Part shown: piece by piece, positions 60,863 to 64,000 of the stretch | Layout of the letters: each line of letters begins with the position of its first letter | How positions within the stretch are numbered: the stretch's first letter is position 1 | Assembly (NCBI RefSeq): GCF_000993825.1 | Contig: NZ_CP011114.1 | Location: 496,001-560,000 of the forward strand | Direction: 5' to 3' | DNA: 64,000 bases | Source of the DNA: Paenibacillus durus ATCC 35681 | GTDB taxonomy: Bacteria > Bacillota > Bacilli > Paenibacillales > Paenibacillaceae | Position numbers and translations under genes: made by a program | The notes under the pieces: model-generated | Databases searched by the model: none | Told to the model about the DNA's origin: nothing | Seen by the model: the letters and a program-made list of their open reading frames with translations, nothing else

Positions 60863-63121
60863 ATGTTGAACGAGCCGATTACGTACTGGACTTTTGACGA
60901 AGGCCGTGGAAATCAATCGACAGACTCCGTATCCGGCAAAATCGATACGATACAATTCGCACTCAGCAAAGGACGTTACCAGGCTCCGAAAGATCCGGTC
61001 TGGGCTGCGGGGGTAAAGGGGAAAGCCTTGTCTTTTGACGGTTACTCCACGTTCATCCGCCGCCCCGCCTCTCAAGCCGCCTCTCAGCCTTCGGAAAATC
61101 TCACCATAACGGTGTGGGTTGCTCCAAGGACGTATGATTACGGGGCGGAGAACCGGCTTTCAGCTATTGTGAACCAGCATAACCGGGAGAGGAAGGAAGG
61201 CTATATTCTGGGCCTGTTCAGGCATGGAGCCTGGTCGTTCCAGGCGGGAGCGGGCGGCGAATGGCTGGAGACATGGTCTTCCGAGCCGCTTCCTTTGCAC
61301 AGGTGGTCTTTTGTGAGCGCCGTATTCGCGGGGAGCGAAGGGCGGGTATCGCTGTATCTCAACGGGCGGAAAATAGCGGAGACCACTGCCGGTCAACCCT
61401 TGAAGATCACGCCCAGCAGCGCCGACCTGCTCATCGGGCGCAACAATGACGGAGTGATTTTGGCGGAAGCTTTCACTATGAATAACTTTGACGGCTGGAT
61501 GGACGAGTTGGCGATTTATGACCGGGCGCTAACGGAAGCCGAAATTCAGCAGCGGTATGAGCAGGATCTCCTTGATCATGGCGGCGTTATCCCGTCTATC
61601 GACCGGAAGGCTATGCAAATTCCCAGGCACTATTTCGCCTCCGACCGCCACCGGCCGCAGTATCATATGAATCCGCCGGGACACTGGATGAATGAGCCTC
61701 ACGCGCCGCTTTATTTTGGGGGCCAGTATCACTTGTTCTACCAGCAGAATCCCCAAGGCCCGTTCTACCATTATATTCACTGGGGGCATGCGGTTAGCCC
61801 GGATCTCGTACATTGGCGGGATTTAGAGGCCGCACTTAGCCCGGAGCCCGGGCTTGACCCAGACGGCATCTGGTCGGGAAGCGCCTCCTATGATCATGAT
61901 GGTCTGCCGGTGCTGTTCTATACCATTGGAAATAACGGGGAGACTCCCAATCAGTCGATCGGTCTTGCCAGAAGCGCATTTTCCGAAGATGGCGACAACG
62001 ATTTGGTAAGCTGGATAAAGCATCCCGCCCCAATTATTAGACAGGAGCGGGGGACGGGGTTGTTCGGAGAATTCCGCGATCCTTTTGTCTGGAAAGAAGA
62101 CGGAATCTATTATATGCTTGTCGGAACGGGAGCAGGCGGGCAGGAGGAGGGCGGGACGGCTCTGGTGTATACGTCTTCCGATATGCTGGACTGGGAGTAC
62201 CGGGGTCCATTATATATTAGCGACTATGGCAAATATCCATATCTCGGGAAAGCCTGGGAGCTTCCGGTCTTGCTCCCGCTCCCGCTTGAAGGAAAAGAAG
62301 GGGCCGGCTCGGGCAAGTATGTCCTGCTCATCAGTCCCTGGGGAGAAGGCGCGAAGGTTGAGGTCAACTACTGGATTGGAGCTTGGGACCCTGAAACCTG
62401 CAGATTTCATCCGGATCATGCGGAGCCGGGATTGATTGACGTCGGTGATTTTCATTTCACGGGACCAAGCGGCATGGTTGATCCCCGGACCGGACGCTCG
62501 CTCCTGTTTACGATTGCCCAAGGCGAACGGACGCCGGAAATCGATTATGATTGCGGCTGGGCGCACGGGGCGGGAATGCCGGTATCCTTGTTTCTGCGGG
62601 CCGACGGGCGGCTTGGCGTAGAACCGGTGGAGGAAACCGCGCTGCTCCGGGGAAGACGGCTGTTATCTGTGGCCGGGAGCAGTCTGGAGGACATCAACCG
62701 GCAACTGGCCGGGGTTAGTGGAGACATGCTGGAAATTATACTGCGCTTTAATTCATGTCAGGCTGAACAGGTCGGCATTTCCCTTCGCCGTACGCCGGAT
62801 GGCGCGGAGGAGACAGTCATCCGGTTTAACCGTCTGGAGCAGCGGCTTGAGGTTGATCGTTCCAAGACGACGCTCGATGAGAGAGAGCGGACGCGGGGGA
62901 TTCAAGGAGGCGAGCTTCCGATTGGCGAGGAAACCTTACGGCTGCATATTTTTGTCGACCGCTCGCTGATTGAATGTTACGCTAACGGGCTGAAGAGCCT
63001 GACGACCAGAGCTTATCCGTCGCGGCTGGATGCGCTTGGCCTACTGCTGTGGGCCGACGGCCCGGCGGAGCAAATCGATATGGACGTATGGGAGATGGGC
63101 CCGGCTTATCCAACCCATTAA
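60863..63121 (+). CDS. Intracellular GH32 with N-terminal LamG domain and NEP motif
   Basis: 752 residues, no signal peptide or membrane helix, so cytoplasmic. A LamG-like domain (about 5-225) and GH32 domain (about 262-752) align along their length with residues 350-1096 of the secreted enzyme (SAIVNQHNRE and RPQYHMNPP stretches), so the two are paralogues. Catalytic positions are Glu278 in WMNEP, Asp406 in FRDPF and Glu466 in WELPV. It would split imported oligosaccharides. GGAGAG precedes ATG. It is co-directional with the importer genes. Confidence 0.92.
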   Translation: MLNEPITYWTFDEGRGNQSTDSVSGKIDTIQFALSKGRYQAPKDPVWAAGVKGKALSFDGYSTFIRRPASQAASQPSENLTITVWVAPRTYDYGAENRLSAIVNQHNRERKEGYILGLFRHGAWSFQAGAGGEWLETWSSEPLPLHRWSFVSAVFAGSEGRVSLYLNGRKIAETTAGQPLKITPSSADLLIGRNNDGVILAEAFTMNNFDGWMDELAIYDRALTEAEIQQRYEQDLLDHGGVIPSIDRKAMQIPRHYFASDRHRPQYHMNPPGHWMNEPHAPLYFGGQYHLFYQQNPQGPFYHYIHWGHAVSPDLVHWRDLEAALSPEPGLDPDGIWSGSASYDHDGLPVLFYTIGNNGETPNQSIGLARSAFSEDGDNDLVSWIKHPAPIIRQERGTGLFGEFRDPFVWKEDGIYYMLVGTGAGGQEEGGTALVYTSSDMLDWEYRGPLYISDYGKYPYLGKAWELPVLLPLPLEGKEGAGSGKYVLLISPWGEGAKVEVNYWIGAWDPETCRFHPDHAEPGLIDVGDFHFTGPSGMVDPRTGRSLLFTIAQGERTPEIDYDCGWAHGAGMPVSLFLRADGRLGVEPVEETALLRGRRLLSVAGSSLEDINRQLAGVSGDMLEIILRFNSCQAEQVGISLRRTPDGAEETVIRFNRLEQRLEVDRSKTTLDERERTRGIQGGELPIGEETLRLHIFVDRSLIECYANGLKSLTTRAYPSRLDALGLLLWADGPAEQIDMDVWEMGPAYPTH

Positions 63122-63145
63122 TACAGAGAAAAAGGAGATGCAGGA

Positions 63146-64000
63146 GTGTCTACAAAATCATACAGTGAAACGTTCCGCCCGCAATTTCATTATTCGCCGA
63201 AGGCGAATTGGCTGAATGATCCCAACGGACTGGTATGGTATGAGGGAGAGTATCACCTGTTCTATCAGCATCATCCCCACAGCGCGGTGTGGGGCCCCAT
63301 GCATTGGGGTCATGCGGTAAGCAAAGACCTGGTCTACTGGGAAGAGCTTCCCATTGCGCTTTGGCCCGATCATAACGGGGCAATCTTCTCGGGAAGCGCG
63401 GTTGTGGACTGGCATGATACCACAGGCTTTTTTAATGGAGGCTCCGGTCTGGTGGCGATATTTACCCATCATGATACGCAGACTCCAAGCGGGGTGCCGC
63501 GCCAGAGTCAGAGCCTCGCTTACAGCACGGACAAGGGAAGAACCTGGACAGTGTACGAAGGCAATCCGGTTCTGGAGGATGAGCGGCACGTGGATTACCG
63601 CGATCCGAAAGTGTTCTGGGACGGTGAACGGGAGCGGTGGGCGATGGTGCTCGCCGCTGGGCAGCGCATTTTGTTCTATCATTCGCCCGATCTGATTCAT
63701 TGGTCCTTCGGCAGCGAATTCGGCGCGTCGGAAGGCTCGCATGACGGGGTCTGGGAATGTCCTGATCTATTCAGACTCCCGATTGACGGGCGTAGCGGCG
63801 AATCCAAATGGGTGCTGATCGTCAGCATCGGACCAAATGATGAACTGGCGGAAGGCTCGCGGACCCAGTATTTTGTAGGGGAATATGACGGTGTCTCCTT
63901 TGCAAACGACAACCCGCCGGAAACCGTGCTGTGGCTGGATCACGGCAGGGACAATTATGCCGGGGTAACCTGGTCTGACGTTCCCCCGCAGGATGGGAGA
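63146..64000 (+). CDS. GH32 levanase/fructosidase, SacC-like (3' partial)
   Basis: Open to the window end, 285 residues visible. No signal peptide in this N-terminus. All canonical GH32 motifs are present: nucleophile Asp25 in WLNDPNG, Asp153 in YRDPK, and acid/base Glu204 with Cys205 in WECPD. RPQFHYSPKANWLNDPNG and the following FYQHHPHSAVWGPMHWGHAVSKDL align with B. subtilis SacC. GTG at 63146 is chosen because AAGGAG lies 8 bases ahead. It is the third GH32 in the locus and the only one with the classical residues; it probably clips terminal fructose. Confidence 0.9.
   Translation, partial: MSTKSYSETFRPQFHYSPKANWLNDPNGLVWYEGEYHLFYQHHPHSAVWGPMHWGHAVSKDLVYWEELPIALWPDHNGAIFSGSAVVDWHDTTGFFNGGSGLVAIFTHHDTQTPSGVPRQSQSLAYSTDKGRTWTVYEGNPVLEDERHVDYRDPKVFWDGERERWAMVLAAGQRILFYHSPDLIHWSFGSEFGASEGSHDGVWECPDLFRLPIDGRSGESKWVLIVSIGPNDELAEGSRTQYFVGEYDGVSFANDNPPETVLWLDHGRDNYAGVTWSDVPPQDGR

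Overview
The window looks like chromosome from a spore-forming Bacillota of the Paenibacillus type. The basis is moderate GC with AT-rich intergenic DNA, S-layer homology (SLH) surface proteins, a gerA-type germination operon, YesMN-type two-component genes, LacI/MocR/AraC regulators, CcpN control of gluconeogenesis and a rich set of sugar ABC importers. The genus is an inference from gene content. I saw no rRNA, tRNA, CRISPR array or intact insertion sequence.

Layout. 1-6.6 kb: the 3' part of an Fbp-type (ferric iron or similar) ABC importer, a remnant of an SLH-protein paralogue, a shattered ZIP metal-transporter pseudogene, and a large multidomain SLH protein flanked by two copies of a palindromic repeat. 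7-13.8 kb: a carbohydrate ABC importer (two permeases and a lipoprotein) divergent from a YesM/YesN two-component pair. 13.9-19.3 kb: an AT-rich orphan membrane protein, an aldo/keto reductase with an AraC regulator, a thioredoxin-like [2Fe-2S] ferredoxin, a YflT-like stress protein and a GNAT acetyltransferase. 19.4-28.5 kb: a gluconeogenesis block (ccpN, a PPDK/PEPS regulatory protein, glpX; then ppdK and a second regulatory protein), interrupted by a DMT transporter divergent from a MocR regulator. 28.6-31.1 kb: feoA and a feoB split into two genes. 31.1-35.7 kb: a Bce-type peptide-sensing and detoxification module. 35.7-39.8 kb: a gerA-C-B germination operon. 39.9-42.1 kb: a phosphodiester glycosidase and a glycerophosphodiester phosphodiesterase. 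42.3-51.7 kb: an alpha-1,6-glucan (isomaltooligosaccharide/cyclodextran) locus. 51.8-64 kb: a fructan (levan/inulin type) locus that runs off the end.

How it works together. In the glucan locus a surface-anchored GH66 enzyme would make or cut alpha-1,6-glucan products, a MalFG-type importer would bring them in and a cytoplasmic GH13 enzyme would hydrolyse them. A LacI repressor appears to bind GTAAACGYTTAC palindromes in front of all of them. In the fructan locus a second LacI repressor has one exact 15-bp operator duplicated, in opposite orientation, before its own gene and before a secreted multi-module GH32; an LplBC-type importer, a leaderless GH32 and a classical SacC-like GH32 follow. 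None of the three sugar importers carries an ATPase gene, so a shared MsmX-type ATPase elsewhere is expected. In the gluconeogenic block the ccpN and ppdK promoters share a near-identical element placed identically against the -35 box, pointing to CcpN control of both.

The most unusual items are the shared CcpN-type promoter architecture, two GH32 enzymes whose catalytic motif reads NEP instead of NDP, a 63-bp duplication that copied the RBS and start codon of an ABC permease, an orphan intrinsic terminator that may end a small RNA, and palindromic repeats bracketing the SLH gene.
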